A model generated the notes under the pieces. The model made no database searches. It was not told where the DNA came from and worked only from the letters and a program-made list of their open reading frames with translations. A stretch of 64,000 nucleotides of DNA from Hyphomicrobium_A sp963724945 (GTDB taxonomy: Bacteria > Pseudomonadota > Alphaproteobacteria > Rhizobiales > Hyphomicrobiaceae), in NCBI GenBank assembly GCA_963724945.1, contig CAVRWL010000004.1:1-64000 (forward strand), written 5' to 3'. Within the stretch, counting starts at the first letter, position 1. Every line of letters starts with the position of its first letter. Positions 8,355-16,970 of this stretch are shown in pieces. The position numbers and the translations under genes were made by a program.

Positions 8355-9233
8355 ATGGCGACGAAACTTCCCACACTTGCGCAAGGCTCGATGGGCTTGG
8401 CGCGCTACCTGCAGGAAATCCGCAAGTTTCCCATGCTGGAGCCTGGCGAGGAATTCATGCTGGCCAAGAGCTGGCAGCAGCACGCCGATCAGGACGCAGC
8501 CGAGAAGCTCGTGACGTCGCACCTGCGTCTCGTCGCGCGCATCGCCATGGGCTATCGCGGCTACGGACTGCCGATCGGCGAGGTCATATCCGAGGGCAAC
8601 GTCGGCCTGATGCAAGCGGTGAAGCGCTTCGATCCCGATAAGGGCTTCCGGCTCGCGACCTACGCGATGTGGTGGATCCGCGCCTCGATCCAGGAGTACA
8701 TCCTGCGCTCGTGGAGCCTCGTGAAGATGGGCACCACGGCGGCGCAGAAGAAGCTGTTCTTCAATCTGCGGCGCGCCAAGAGCCAGTTGCAGGCGCTCGA
8801 CGAGGGCGACCTGCACCCCGATCACGTCAAGACCATCGCCCATAGGTTCGGCGTGAGCGAGGCCGACGTCGTTTCGATGAACCGCCGGCTCGGCGGGGAT
8901 GCCTCGCTCAATGCGCCCGTGCGCGCCGACGCCGAGGCCGGCGAGTGGCAGGACTGGCTCGTCGACGACGCGCCGAGCCAAGAGGATCAGCTGGGCGAGA
9001 CGCAGGAGCTCGACCAGCGCAAGTCCTATCTGTCGCGCGCGCTATCCTCGCTCAACGACCGCGAGCGGCGCATCTTCGAGGCGCGCCGGCTGACCGACAG
9101 CCCGGCAACGCTTGAGGACCTCTCCGCCGAGTTCGGCGTCTCGCGCGAGCGGATCCGCCAGATCGAGGTGCGTGCCTTCGAGAAGGTGCAGAAGGCCGTG
9201 CAGGGCGCCGCGAAGGCCGCGGAGGCGTCCTGA
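8355..9233 (+). CDS. rpoH: Heat-shock sigma factor RpoH (sigma-32)
   Basis: The 292-residue product is a sigma-70 family factor of sigma-32 type: region 2 (EKLVTSHLRLVARIAMGYRG, then YAMWWIRASIQEYILRSW), an RpoH-box-like segment near residue 130 (AAQKKLFFNLRRAKSQL), and region 4 helix-turn-helix (LEDLSAEFGVSRERIRQIE). RpoH directs RNA polymerase to heat-shock and oxidative-stress promoters. The start MATKLPTLAQG is conserved, and the short GGGAT just upstream is a weak ribosome binding site. It follows rluD after a 433-base gap that contains hairpins. Alphaproteobacteria often have two rpoH paralogues; which one this is cannot be told. Confidence 0.95.
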   Translation: MATKLPTLAQGSMGLARYLQEIRKFPMLEPGEEFMLAKSWQQHADQDAAEKLVTSHLRLVARIAMGYRGYGLPIGEVISEGNVGLMQAVKRFDPDKGFRLATYAMWWIRASIQEYILRSWSLVKMGTTAAQKKLFFNLRRAKSQLQALDEGDLHPDHVKTIAHRFGVSEADVVSMNRRLGGDASLNAPVRADAEAGEWQDWLVDDAPSQEDQLGETQELDQRKSYLSRALSSLNDRERRIFEARRLTDSPATLEDLSAEFGVSRERIRQIEVRAFEKVQKAVQGAAKAAEAS

Positions 9234-9272
9234 GCGCTCGTTCGTCCGGTTCGGGAGAGGTCTTTCCGCGAG

Positions 9273-10541
9273 CTACTGCGGCGCGCTCACCTTAAGGCCG
9301 CTGATCGACCACGTGTCGCCCTTGCGGCTCGAGGCGGAGGCGGCGAGCATGCCGATGTGGCTCGAGGCCTTGGGCGGCTCGCCCTTGAATTTCGCAACCT
9401 CTTTGCCGTTGACCGAGACCTCGACCTCGTCTCCCCTGGTCGCAACCCGCAGCGCATTCTTCTCCTTCGCGCCCTTCTTGACGACGTCGAGTTGCGTCCA
9501 CTCCACCGGCCGCTTCGGCTCGATCTTGCCGTCGACGACGCGCGCCACCGTGAAGTAGCCGTTGGGCGCGATCACGGCCTGGTAGTAGTTGCGGTTGTCC
9601 TGGACCCAGAACATCAAGCCCGCATAGCTGGTGGTGGGATCGGCCGTCGCCTTTGCCAGGCGAACGGTGGCGCAGGCGTCGAAATCGTCGAACACGAACG
9701 CGCGGTTCCACCGGAACGTGCTCGTGCCCGGCACCGGATTGAACACGGCCTCGCCCGAGGAGATCGTGAGCCGCCCATTCTTCGGACCCCAGGCCCGATC
9801 CTGCCGCGCAAAGGCGTCCTCGAAGAGAACCTTGCCGCCCGCACATCCGGAGGCGGAGGGGACGGTGCCGGTCGAAATATCGGAGCCTGCGCTTGACGCG
9901 GTGCTCACGGGAGAAGCGTTGTTGGTGACCTTGAGGTCCGACATGCGCCAGGTGTCGGTCGCATCGGGCGCAGATGCCGCCACCAGGCCGATATGGCTCG
10001 GCCCGTCCGGCGCCTGACCGCGAAAGTGGGCAACCTCGGTATCGTTGAGTTTTATAATCACGGACTGGCCTTGAAGCGTGACCCGTATCACGTTCTTGGC
10101 ATCGGGGCCGAGCTTCAAGGCGTCCGCCTTGGTCCAGCGGACGGGAGGCGTCGCGGTGATCTTGCCGTCGACTTTGCGCGCGACGGAGAAGAGGCCGTTC
10201 GGCGCGACAACGACCTCGTAGAAGTTGTCCTTGTCCGTCAGCCAGAACAAAAGGCCCGCATATGTGCGCGATGTGTCGGTCGTGGTGGCCGGCATCGTCA
10301 CGGTCACGCAGGCATCGGGGTCAGTGACGGAGACGACGGTGTCCCAGCGCGCGTTCTGCGTTCCCGGCTCGGGCGTGAGCACGGCCTCGCCGCCTTTCAC
10401 GTGAAACCGTTGATCCTCTTGCCCCCAGCCCTGATCGCCCAACTTGAGGTCGCCCTCGAGATAGACCGACTGACCCGTGCACGCGAGCGCCGGCGAAGCG
10501 GCCAGCATCGCCACAAGAGCAATCGAGGCGTAGAGACTCAT
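9273..10541 (-). CDS. Secreted protein with two tandem LamG/concanavalin-like domains
   Basis: A 422-residue protein with a signal peptide (residues 1-20, ending PALAC). Two homologous segments of about 185 residues follow (about 21-205 and 240-422). Each has the same landmarks in order: a Cys-Gly start, WG.. near the beginning, GEAV..P.PGT..RW, DACVTV / DACATV, YAGL.FW..D..N(F/Y)Y..V.APNG.F.VAR.VDGKI, an SHIG(L/M)(V/L)AAS turn, and DTW..S.LKV at the end. This is the beta-sandwich pattern of the LamG or 3-keto-disaccharide hydrolase-like fold, probably carbohydrate binding in the periplasm or at the surface. Start chosen at 10541 after GGGAGA. No enzyme residues recognised. Confidence 0.72.
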   Translation of the reverse strand: MSLYASIALVAMLAASPALACTGQSVYLEGDLKLGDQGWGQEDQRFHVKGGEAVLTPEPGTQNARWDTVVSVTDPDACVTVTMPATTTDTSRTYAGLLFWLTDKDNFYEVVVAPNGLFSVARKVDGKITATPPVRWTKADALKLGPDAKNVIRVTLQGQSVIIKLNDTEVAHFRGQAPDGPSHIGLVAASAPDATDTWRMSDLKVTNNASPVSTASSAGSDISTGTVPSASGCAGGKVLFEDAFARQDRAWGPKNGRLTISSGEAVFNPVPGTSTFRWNRAFVFDDFDACATVRLAKATADPTTSYAGLMFWVQDNRNYYQAVIAPNGYFTVARVVDGKIEPKRPVEWTQLDVVKKGAKEKNALRVATRGDEVEVSVNGKEVAKFKGEPPKASSHIGMLAASASSRKGDTWSISGLKVSAPQ

Positions 10542-11078
10542 TGCGGGCTCTCCCATAAGTTTTGTGCGCACACGTTGCAGCAAGCCGCAGGCTAGGAAAA
10601 GTACGGGTCCTCACCGAGGGCTCGCCGCAAATCGTGCGCCACAGCCGGAGATGCAACCATTGTTTTGCGCGCTCGGGCCCACCAAAACTGTGGACGAATC
10701 ACTTAGTGTGCAGTTGCGAGGGAGGCCGGACCTCTCTCGGCTCCATTGCGGGGCCGCGTTCACAAAGTGCGCGTCAGAGAAGGGAGGGCTCGAAGCCCTT
10801 GTCATCTCTGAGCCAGGACTTCAAAACGACTGGCGCCATTGGCTGGTCGGACGCGCGGCGGGCAAGGACAGGGCCGCCCGAGGGAGCGTCCGACGGTCTC
10901 ACCTTCCGGCCTCCGCCGAAACCTGTCCGCGACCACCGCATCCACCTGCATCCCCCGTTCACCATTGCCAGCGACCCGAACCTACCCGGGTCGGCGCGCT
11001 GGCGCGTCGTGGTGGAACGCAATTTGGTAGGGGCCTGCAGGCTTCGGGCGCGGCACACACTGGAAGATGGAGTGGCAA
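10542..11078. other. 537-base stretch with no supported gene
   Basis: Both strands have open frames here, but they lack convincing starts, domains or conservation-like patterns and contradict each other. The minus-strand upstream part should hold the promoter of the tandem-domain protein. I see no tRNA, terminator or mobile element. Confidence 0.5.
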
Positions 11079-11219
11079 ATGCTGAAGCGCCTTCATCGAA
11101 AGAAGGTCCTACACGCCGTGTCTTCGGGTTCGTGCATCGCTCGCTCGCTTCGGCTCGAATTGGAATGGTTGCACCTGCTGTGGCGCCACAAACAAATGCA
11201 TCCTCCGAGTATTGCCTGA
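11079..11219 (+). CDS. Possible 46-residue basic peptide
   Basis: An ATG preceded by GGAGTGG at about 5 bases opens a 46-codon frame ending in TGA. The product begins MLKRLHRKKVLHAV and is rich in Leu, His, Arg and Ser. A rho-independent hairpin lies 50 bases after the stop, which fits a short transcription unit. No family is recognised and the call is tentative. Confidence 0.3.
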   Translation: MLKRLHRKKVLHAVSSGSCIARSLRLELEWLHLLWRHKQMHPPSIA

Positions 11220-11269
11220 CGGGGCACTAGCTGGCACGGGGGTGCGACCCAAGCTGGCCACGAAAATCG

Positions 11270-11298
11270 AGGCCGGTCCTGCTCGGACCGGCCTTTTC
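11270..11298. terminator. Rho-independent terminator, possibly bidirectional
   Basis: Perfect 10-base arms AGGCCGGTCC (11270-11279) and GGACCGGCCT (11285-11294) around TGCTC, with T-rich DNA on the plus side (CCTTTTCG) and GATTTTCG on the minus side. It lies 34 bases beyond the stop of amiC (minus strand) and 50 bases after the possible small plus-strand frame. Confidence 0.8.
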
Positions 11299-11332
11299 GT
11301 TTGCTGCATACTTGGTGCGCGCTATCGCCGCC

Positions 11333-12670
11333 TTAGAGCGGCAGCTGCGCCAGCTGCGTGGAGAAGTAGTTCTCGATCGCCGTCAGGATCGAACCCGACA
11401 CCTTGTCGCGCCAGACATCCGACTGCAGGTTTTCGGCATCGTGCTTGTTGGTGACGTAGGCGAGCTCGATCAGGACCGAGGGGAACTGCGCCGTCTTCAA
11501 GACGCGGAAGCCCGCCTGCTGGTCGGGCTCGCTGCGCATGTTGGTTGAGGCACCCATTCCTTCGATGACGGAGTGGGCGAAGATCGAGGTGCGATCCTGC
11601 GTCACGTCGACCTCGCGGTCGGCGAGATCGGCGAGGATGCTGCGGACCGCGTCGACGTCGCCGCTGGCCTCTTTGACGGCGGCCACCTCGTTCTTCGATA
11701 GGAGATTGCCCGACAGCTCGCCCTTGGCAGCACGCCGCATGCTGCCAGCGAGCAAGTCGCGCAGCGAGTAGATCGTCGCGCCGTTGGCGACGGAGCCCGT
11801 ATCGGCGTAGTCGCAGTGCACGGCGATGAAGAGGTTTGCCTTGTTGCGCTCGGCGAACGCCACGCGCTCTCCGAGCGGCACGAACACATCGGTGTCGCGC
11901 GTCATCAGGACCTTGTAGCGCCCGGTTGCCTTAAGCTTGGCGGCGAGGATCTTGCCGAAGGCGAGCACGATGTCCTTCTCGACTACGCCGTTCTTCTCCG
12001 CACCGAAATCGTGGCCGCCGTGGCCGGGGTCGATCACGATCACCGGCTTGAACGCCTTCTCCGCTAGAACGTCCGGCGGGACCGCGGGCCGCGGCAGAGG
12101 CGGCTGCAGGCCGGACGCGCCCAGCGCGTAGGTCGGCGGAGGAATGGGCTTGTCGTCATTTGTGGCGGCGGCAGCCTTGGCGGTAATGCTGCCGGTCACG
12201 GGACCGAATGGCTCGATATCGACGACGAGATCCTGGCTGCGCCCGTCCCTGGCCCTCTCGATCTTGGCGCTGGAGACGATGACAGGCTCGGTCACGCTGA
12301 GGATGATGCGCGTGCTGCTGTTGGACGAAAGGCCCGCGCGGAACGACCGGATGAGACCGACGGGCTTGCCGTCGGGGTGGGCCGGCAGACGCAGCCTGGT
12401 CTCGGCAACCTCAATGATCACCCGGTTCGGATTGTTGAGCGAGAACACCTCGAAATGCGCCGACTTTGGCAGTCCGATCAGAAAGCGCGTGCGCCGTTGG
12501 CTGGCGTGAGAGCTGTTGGCGGGCCGCGTGCCGCTCGGCGCGGACAAGAGCGCAGCTATCCCGTCCTGCGCCGCGGTCAGGCTTTGGGCCTGAACCGGCG
12601 CATGGGCGCAAACCAGGGCTAGTGCAACGAAAATCCCGCGGCTGACGAGCCGCGGCATACCGTGAACCAT
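11333..12670 (-). CDS. amiC: N-acetylmuramoyl-L-alanine amidase with AMIN domain
   Basis: 445 aa with a signal peptide (residues 1-28, ending PVQAQ), an AMIN domain (about 60-150; RFLIGL...F.VFSLNNPNRVIIEV) and an Amidase_3 zinc hydrolase domain (about 215-435). The metal motifs are visible: VIDPGHGGHDFGA (His and Glu), SLRA-type HCD (FIAVHCDYAD), and the end region VLIELAYVTNKHDAENL with the catalytic Glu. Such amidases cut the peptide stem from peptidoglycan and help separate daughter cells. The start is the ATG 8 bases after GGGGG. A terminator follows the gene. The symbol amiC is by domain order; AmiA/AmiB-like naming cannot be excluded. Confidence 0.9.
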   Translation of the reverse strand: MVHGMPRLVSRGIFVALALVCAHAPVQAQSLTAAQDGIAALLSAPSGTRPANSSHASQRRTRFLIGLPKSAHFEVFSLNNPNRVIIEVAETRLRLPAHPDGKPVGLIRSFRAGLSSNSSTRIILSVTEPVIVSSAKIERARDGRSQDLVVDIEPFGPVTGSITAKAAAATNDDKPIPPPTYALGASGLQPPLPRPAVPPDVLAEKAFKPVIVIDPGHGGHDFGAEKNGVVEKDIVLAFGKILAAKLKATGRYKVLMTRDTDVFVPLGERVAFAERNKANLFIAVHCDYADTGSVANGATIYSLRDLLAGSMRRAAKGELSGNLLSKNEVAAVKEASGDVDAVRSILADLADREVDVTQDRTSIFAHSVIEGMGASTNMRSEPDQQAGFRVLKTAQFPSVLIELAYVTNKHDAENLQSDVWRDKVSGSILTAIENYFSTQLAQLPL

Positions 12671-12852
12671 GACGTTAACCCCCGTTTACGCAGTACAGAG
12701 CCCAACTCGCGGGAAAGTCACAGCTTGCCTGAGAAGATGGCGGTTTCCGGGTCGTCTTCAGGCATTGTTAGGGTTTATGACAGCCTAACCGTTAACGCTT
12801 TGCTAACGCAGTTGACGATGCACCTCTCTGACGGAGGTCAGATTGCAGCGCC

Positions 12853-13299
12853 TCAGCGCCAACGCCCGGCCGCCGCCTCGTCGCTGCAGCGCGCCTCAAC
12901 CCAAGTGCTTTCGCCCGAGCCAGCGGTCTCCTTCTTCCAGAACGGCGCCCGCGTCTTGAGGTAGTCCATCAAGAAGCCCGCCGCCTCGAAGGCCGCCTGC
13001 CGATGCGTCGACGCCGTGACGACGAGGACGATGTTGTCGCCAACGGCGAGCTCGCCCACCCGGTGAACGATCAGGCTCGCCTGCAGCGGCCAGCGCGCGT
13101 TGGCCTCGGCCTCGATCCGCTCAAGCTCCGCCTCCGTCATGCCGGGATAATGCTCAAGCGTGATGGCTTTGATGCGTCCCTCGTCTGCGCGCACGGTCCC
13201 CGTAAAGGTGACGATCGCGCCGACTTCCCGTCGCCCGGCGGTCAGCGCCGCTACCTCTGCTGCAAGGTCAAAGTCCTCCCGCTGCACGCGAACGGCCAT
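12853..13299 (-). CDS. moaE: Molybdopterin synthase catalytic subunit MoaE
   Basis: 148 aa in the MoaE family: VGAIVTFTGTVR near residue 28, LEHYPGMTEAELERI, VHRVGELAVGDNIVLV around residues 82-95, FLMDYLKTRAPFWKKE near the C-terminus with the catalytic lysines (K in YLKT and in FWKKE). MoaE transfers sulfur from the MoaD thiocarboxylate to precursor Z, forming molybdopterin. It is 4 bases downstream of moaD and in an operon pgsA-moaD-moaE, an order common in Hyphomicrobiales. Its product is required for the formate dehydrogenase encoded 15 kb away. Confidence 0.96.
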   Translation of the reverse strand: MAVRVQREDFDLAAEVAALTAGRREVGAIVTFTGTVRADEGRIKAITLEHYPGMTEAELERIEAEANARWPLQASLIVHRVGELAVGDNIVLVVTASTHRQAAFEAAGFLMDYLKTRAPFWKKETAGSGESTWVEARCSDEAAAGRWR

Positions 13300-13303
13300 G
13301 CGC

Positions 13304-13579
13304 TCAGCCTCCGGTCACGGGCGGGAAAAAGGCGATCTCGCGTGCGCCCGCAATGGGCGCGCTCGCCTTGACGTGGACCTTGTCGATGGCCGCCCGCACC
13401 ACCTCGGGCCGCGCGAACGCCGCGTCGAACTCCGGTCCCCTCGTCTTCAGCCAGCCGACGACGTCGGCGACGGTCGCGAGGTTTGCGGGCAGCTCGATCT
13501 CCTCCGCGCCGCACCCGACTTTCTCGCGCACCCAGGCGAAGTAGAGAAGCTTCACGTATCGCGGACCGCTGCCGCTCAT
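13304..13579 (-). CDS. moaD: Molybdopterin synthase sulfur carrier subunit MoaD
   Basis: 91 aa, ubiquitin-like fold: VKLLYFAWVREKVG at the start and the diagnostic C-terminal FFPPVTGG, whose terminal Gly-Gly is adenylated and converted to a thiocarboxylate. The start MSGSG lies in the second copy of a 23-base tandem duplication; the upstream copy makes a five-codon frame with an immediate stop. It sits between pgsA and moaE on the same strand. Confidence 0.95.
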   Translation of the reverse strand: MSGSGPRYVKLLYFAWVREKVGCGAEEIELPANLATVADVVGWLKTRGPEFDAAFARPEVVRAAIDKVHVKASAPIAGAREIAFFPPVTGG

Positions 13580-13616
13580 GGGCGCCTACCGCTGCCGCTC
13601 ATGGGCGCCTACCGCT
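13565..13616. repeat. 23-base tandem duplication at the pgsA/moaD junction
   Basis: Bases 13565-13616 repeat with a period of exactly 23. On the coding strand each unit carries GCGCCC, ATG and the codons for MSGSG. In the upstream unit the ATG is followed after five codons by TAG; in the downstream unit the ATG opens moaD. The pgsA stop (13609-13611) also lies within the repeat. Confidence 0.95.
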
Positions 13617-14196
13617 CCATGGCATGAACTACACTGGCCTTCAGGTAGTCATAGCCCGTCCACAGCGTCAGCAGCGCGGCGATCCACAGGATCACCAGGC
13701 CGCCGGTGGTTATCCCCGGCACGATCTTCTCGGCCGCCGGACCGGCGAGCAGCACGCCGAGCGCGATCATCTGCATCGTCGTCTTCCACTTGGCGAGCTG
13801 GGTGACGTGGACCTTGACGTTGAGCTCGGCCAGGAACTCACGCAGGCCCGACACGAGGATCTCGCGCACGAGGATGATGATGGCGGCCCAGATCGACCAG
13901 CCGGTGATCGTGTTGTCATGAACGAGCATCATCAGCACGGCGCCGACCAGGAGCTTGTCCGCAATCGGATCGAGCATGCGCCCCAGCGTCGACTGCTGCT
14001 CCCACATGCGGGCGAGGTAGCCGTCGAGCCAATCCGTGACGCCGGCGAGCACAAACAGCGCGAAGGCCGACCAGCGCGCCACGTCGCCCTGCAGGAAGAA
14101 GAGGCACGCCACCAGAGCCGGGACGGCGATAATCCGCCCATACGTCAGCACGTTCGGCAGGCTCATCGGCATCGGACGGGAGGCGGCTTGCTCCAT
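13609..14196 (-). CDS. pgsA: CDP-diacylglycerol--glycerol-3-phosphate 3-phosphatidyltransferase
   Basis: About 195 aa. The CDP-alcohol phosphatidyltransferase motif is present as SDWLDG-like DWLDGYLARMWEQQSTLGRMLDPIADK (D-G-x2-A-R-x8-G-x3-D-x3-D), and five to six membrane helices surround it. The enzyme makes phosphatidylglycerol phosphate, the first committed step of phosphatidylglycerol and cardiolipin synthesis, in the inner membrane. The start is uncertain: 14196 follows AAGGA closely, 14214 is also in frame, and 14166 (MSLPN) matches family length best. First gene of pgsA-moaD-moaE. Confidence 0.93.
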   Translation of the reverse strand: MEQAASRPMPMSLPNVLTYGRIIAVPALVACLFFLQGDVARWSAFALFVLAGVTDWLDGYLARMWEQQSTLGRMLDPIADKLLVGAVLMMLVHDNTITGWSIWAAIIILVREILVSGLREFLAELNVKVHVTQLAKWKTTMQMIALGVLLAGPAAEKIVPGITTGGLVILWIAALLTLWTGYDYLKASVVHAMER

Positions 14197-14347
14197 CAGT
14201 CCTTGGTACACCATTCGTCCGATGGTCCGTCAATGGCGTTAGGGTCGCTGCATTAAAACCTCGGCGCAGAGCCCGTTTCAACGTTTTACGCGAAACGTCG
14301 AGAGCCGGGCGGGCGGATGCCCCGGTGTCGGCCCTCTGTACCCGGCC

Positions 14348-15445
14348 TCAGTGGCAGATCGGGCGTCCTTTGCGCTCCTTCATATCAAAATGGAGGTGGT
14401 CGTGGTGGGCCTCGTTCGCCTCGGGGCCCAAGACGGTCGTGAACATCGAGCAGGCACCGTGGTGGAGACGCCTCAAGAAGGCGGCTTCAGTGGTCTTGGC
14501 GGCGCTGAGGTTTGCGGTGGCGGCCACAACAGGCGCGTGCAAGCCGTTATGGCCCTTATCGCCCCCGAAACCAGCCTTATGCACATTGGTCTTTTCGCGG
14601 GCGGACTTTTTGCCGGTCTTATCCTCCGCCGCCGCCTCCGGCTTTTCTTTGGCGTCCGCCGTCTTGGCATCCCCTGCGCCGGACTTGGCGGCCTCGGCGA
14701 TCCTCTTTTTCGCTTCGGCGATGTCGCGCTCGGTCGGCCCCCACCCCTTCGTGACGGTGACGGTGCGCCCGTCTGCGGTGACAAAGCCGGCGATGTCGAC
14801 CGCATTGCCGGTCGCATGCTCGCTCAAGGGTAGCTTCGGATTGCTGTACATGTTGCGGCATGCGTAGGACGAGGCGCCGATGATGCGCGTGATGCGCGAG
14901 CCCAAGACCTCGCGCGCGGTTGGCTGCAGCACGGTGTCGACCCAGCGCGCGAGCCCGGCGGCGAGCCGGCAGTTCATCTCCGGGGCCGGATCGAAGACGA
15001 CCTTCGAGGCCTCGCCGATGCTATGCAGGAGCAGAGGCGCCGGCGTCCCGCACTGGCCGTGCTTCATCGGCTCTTCAAGCGTGACCTCGACGTTGATGGG
15101 AGACAACAGCCGCAAGCACTCGCGCAGACCCTCTGCGAGCTGCGCCTCGGTCCAGACGTCCTCGGGCGGCTTGGCGGGCGCGGGCTCGCTCGCCGGGGCC
15201 GTGGGGGGCTCCTTTGCCGTCTCCACCTTTGCTGTCTCCGCCGTTGCCGTCTCCGCCATCGCTACGACCCGCGCGGGCGCGGCAACGTCATGGTGCGCCT
15301 GCGGCCGCACCGGAGCCTTGGCCGGTTCGCTATGGGCGGGCACCGTGTGCCGCCCAGGCAGGAACGGCAGGGCGACGAAACCCAGCAGCACCGCCACCGT
15401 GGACCAGGTCGAGATCCTGCCGAGCACCTTGTCTGTGGACGCCAT
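14348..15445 (-). CDS. Extensin-like family protein
   Basis: About 365 aa. There is an N-terminal membrane anchor or signal (about residues 12-31, WSTVAVLLGFVALPFLPG), a low-complexity linker rich in Ala, Glu, Thr and Pro with TAETA-type repeats (about 60-95), and an extensin-like C-terminal domain (PF06904). Recognisable blocks are LRLLSPINVEV, HGQCGTPAP, SYACRNMYSN, LSEHATGNAVDIAGF and HLHFDMKERKGRPICH. The last motifs resemble D-Ala-D-Ala peptidase/peptidoglycan LD-peptidase metal sites (His...Asp, HLH). A second charged insert rich in Lys, Glu and Ala (about 245-290) splits the domain. Probably envelope-located and possibly peptidoglycan-acting. Divergent from the dienelactone hydrolase gene. 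Confidence 0.88.
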   Translation of the reverse strand: MASTDKVLGRISTWSTVAVLLGFVALPFLPGRHTVPAHSEPAKAPVRPQAHHDVAAPARVVAMAETATAETAKVETAKEPPTAPASEPAPAKPPEDVWTEAQLAEGLRECLRLLSPINVEVTLEEPMKHGQCGTPAPLLLHSIGEASKVVFDPAPEMNCRLAAGLARWVDTVLQPTAREVLGSRITRIIGASSYACRNMYSNPKLPLSEHATGNAVDIAGFVTADGRTVTVTKGWGPTERDIAEAKKRIAEAAKSGAGDAKTADAKEKPEAAAEDKTGKKSAREKTNVHKAGFGGDKGHNGLHAPVVAATANLSAAKTTEAAFLRRLHHGACSMFTTVLGPEANEAHHDHLHFDMKERKGRPICH

Positions 15446-15619
15446 GCGCACCTGCCTCCCCTCGAGAACAGCGAGGGGCCCATCCGCGTTCCCATGTCGC
15501 GTTCCAATGCCAGCATCGGGACCGAGCGCGGCGGAATTGGGAATAACAGTCTAGCGGACACATATGAAAGTGCGGTTTGGCAACAGCGAACCGAGGCGCC
15601 CCCGCGGAGGAGGAAATCG

Positions 15620-16495
15620 ATGGATGATTTCGAGAGCGACCGGAACAGCCTGACGCCGAAGCGCAATATCGACCGCCGCGAAGCGCTCACCGTGAGCATA
15701 GCGGCCGGTTTCGCCGCCGCAGTGCGACCCGTCAGGGCGCAGACGGTGATCGTAACGGATGCCGCCGGGCTGGAGGCCGGCGCGGTGCGCATTCCGGTCG
15801 CTGACGGCGAGATGCCCGCATATCGCGCCATGCCGGCAACGGGCGGCCCATTCCCCGTGATCCTCGTCGTGCAGGAGATCTTCGGCGTGCACGAGCACAT
15901 CCGCGACATATGCCGGCGGCTGGCGAAGGTGGGCTATATGGCGATCGCGCCCGAGCTCTATGCGCGCCAGGGCGATGTTGCGCACATGACAGACATCCAA
16001 GAGATCGTCGCCAAGGTCGTGTCCAAGGTTCCCGACGCCCAGGTCATGTCCGACCTCGATGCGACGGCCGCGTACGCGAAAGCCTCGGGCCGCGGCAATA
16101 CGGCCCGGCTTGGCATCACCGGCTTCTGCTGGGGCGGCAGGATCGTTTGGCTCTACGCCGCCCACAGCACCGCTCTCAAGGCGGGCGTCGCCTGGTACGG
16201 CCGCATCGTCGGCGAGCCGAACGCGCTCACGCCGCGCTACCCGATCGACCTCGTGGGCGACCTCAAGGCGCCGGTGCTGGGCCTCTACGGCGGTGCCGAT
16301 CAAGGCATACCGGTCGCCACGGTCGAGCGCATGCGCACTGCGTGTAAAGCCGCTGGAAAGACGTGCGAACTCATCGTCTATCCGGATACTCCGCACGCCT
16401 TCAACGCCGACTACCGGCCGAGCTATCGCGCGGACGCCGCCAAGGACGGCTGGGCCCGCATGCTCGCCTGGTTCCGCGCGCATGGTGTCGCGTAA
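15620..16495 (+). CDS. Dienelactone hydrolase family protein with Tat-like signal
   Basis: 291 aa; the ATG follows GGAGGAGGAAAT. The N-terminus (NIDRREALTVSIAAGFAAAV) looks like a twin-arginine export signal, then an alpha/beta hydrolase of the DLH family: VVQEIFGVHEHIRDI, the nucleophile elbow GFCWGG with Cys, VLGLYGGADQGIP with the acid, and YPDTPHAFNAD with the His. DLH enzymes open the lactone ring in chloroaromatic catabolism, but most family members, including exported ones, have unknown substrates. Longer in-frame reading from 15023 runs through the divergent extensin gene and is not real. Confidence 0.88.
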   Translation: MDDFESDRNSLTPKRNIDRREALTVSIAAGFAAAVRPVRAQTVIVTDAAGLEAGAVRIPVADGEMPAYRAMPATGGPFPVILVVQEIFGVHEHIRDICRRLAKVGYMAIAPELYARQGDVAHMTDIQEIVAKVVSKVPDAQVMSDLDATAAYAKASGRGNTARLGITGFCWGGRIVWLYAAHSTALKAGVAWYGRIVGEPNALTPRYPIDLVGDLKAPVLGLYGGADQGIPVATVERMRTACKAAGKTCELIVYPDTPHAFNADYRPSYRADAAKDGWARMLAWFRAHGVA

Positions 16496-16664
16496 GACAC
16501 TACGCCAGCACCATATTTCACAAGTTGGCTGTCACACGCGGGGTGAACTATACCCATTGCGCGCAAGGGCTTCGACACGTGTCTTGCATATGCGGCCGCG
16601 TTGACGGAGACTGAGCGCGCAAGAGAAACAGCCCATCAAGGGTGTCTCAAGGGGGGTCGTGCGC

Positions 16665-16886
16665 ATGCCCAATCTGCCGTTCGACTTGGCAACCGTCGAC
16701 TGGACGACCGTCGGCATCTTCTCGGGAATCGCATTCATCGCTGCACTCATCGGCAACGCCATCGCGTTCGGGAACAGGCTGATGGGGGCAATCCTCACCG
16801 CCGTCTTCTTCGCGGTGCTGTACGTCGCTTGGGTCTACTGGCTCCACGCGATGGTGATGCCAGCCGCGACGCCGGCCACGCCGTAG
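16665..16886 (+). CDS. Small two-helix membrane protein, 73 aa
   Basis: The ATG at 16665 is 8 bases after AAGGGGGG (16649-16656); the GTG at 16659 is too close. Two hydrophobic helices (about residues 16-35 and 42-62) flank a short polar turn with FGNRLMG. No named family is recognised; similar short membrane proteins sit next to uvrC in related genomes. It converges with uvrC. Confidence 0.65.
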   Translation: MPNLPFDLATVDWTTVGIFSGIAFIAALIGNAIAFGNRLMGAILTAVFFAVLYVAWVYWLHAMVMPAATPATP

Positions 16887-16925
16887 CCGCCGAAGCGAAC
16901 GCGTTCGCTCCTACTGATCCCAGCG

Positions 16926-16946
16926 GGCCCCGGTCGAGCCGGGGCC
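16926..16946. terminator. Stem-loop between convergent genes
   Basis: Arms GGCCCCGG and CCGGGGCC around a five-base loop lie between the stops of the small membrane protein (plus) and uvrC (minus). There is no T run on either side, so its role as a terminator is a guess from position. Confidence 0.4.
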
Positions 16947-16970
16947 GCGACGCGTTGGTGCATCCGCGCA

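Noticed and set aside
10774..10870. tRNA-like TTCGA context on the minus strand
   Set aside because: The candidate T arm does not pair and no acceptor partner is present; no tRNA is supported.
10562..11230. 222-residue frame on the plus strand
   Set aside because: No ribosome binding site, no domain, biased composition, and conflicting frames on both strands.
15023..15619. N-terminal extension of the dienelactone hydrolase frame
   Set aside because: It lies antisense to the extensin-like gene; the strong ribosome binding site and Tat signal fix the start at 15620.
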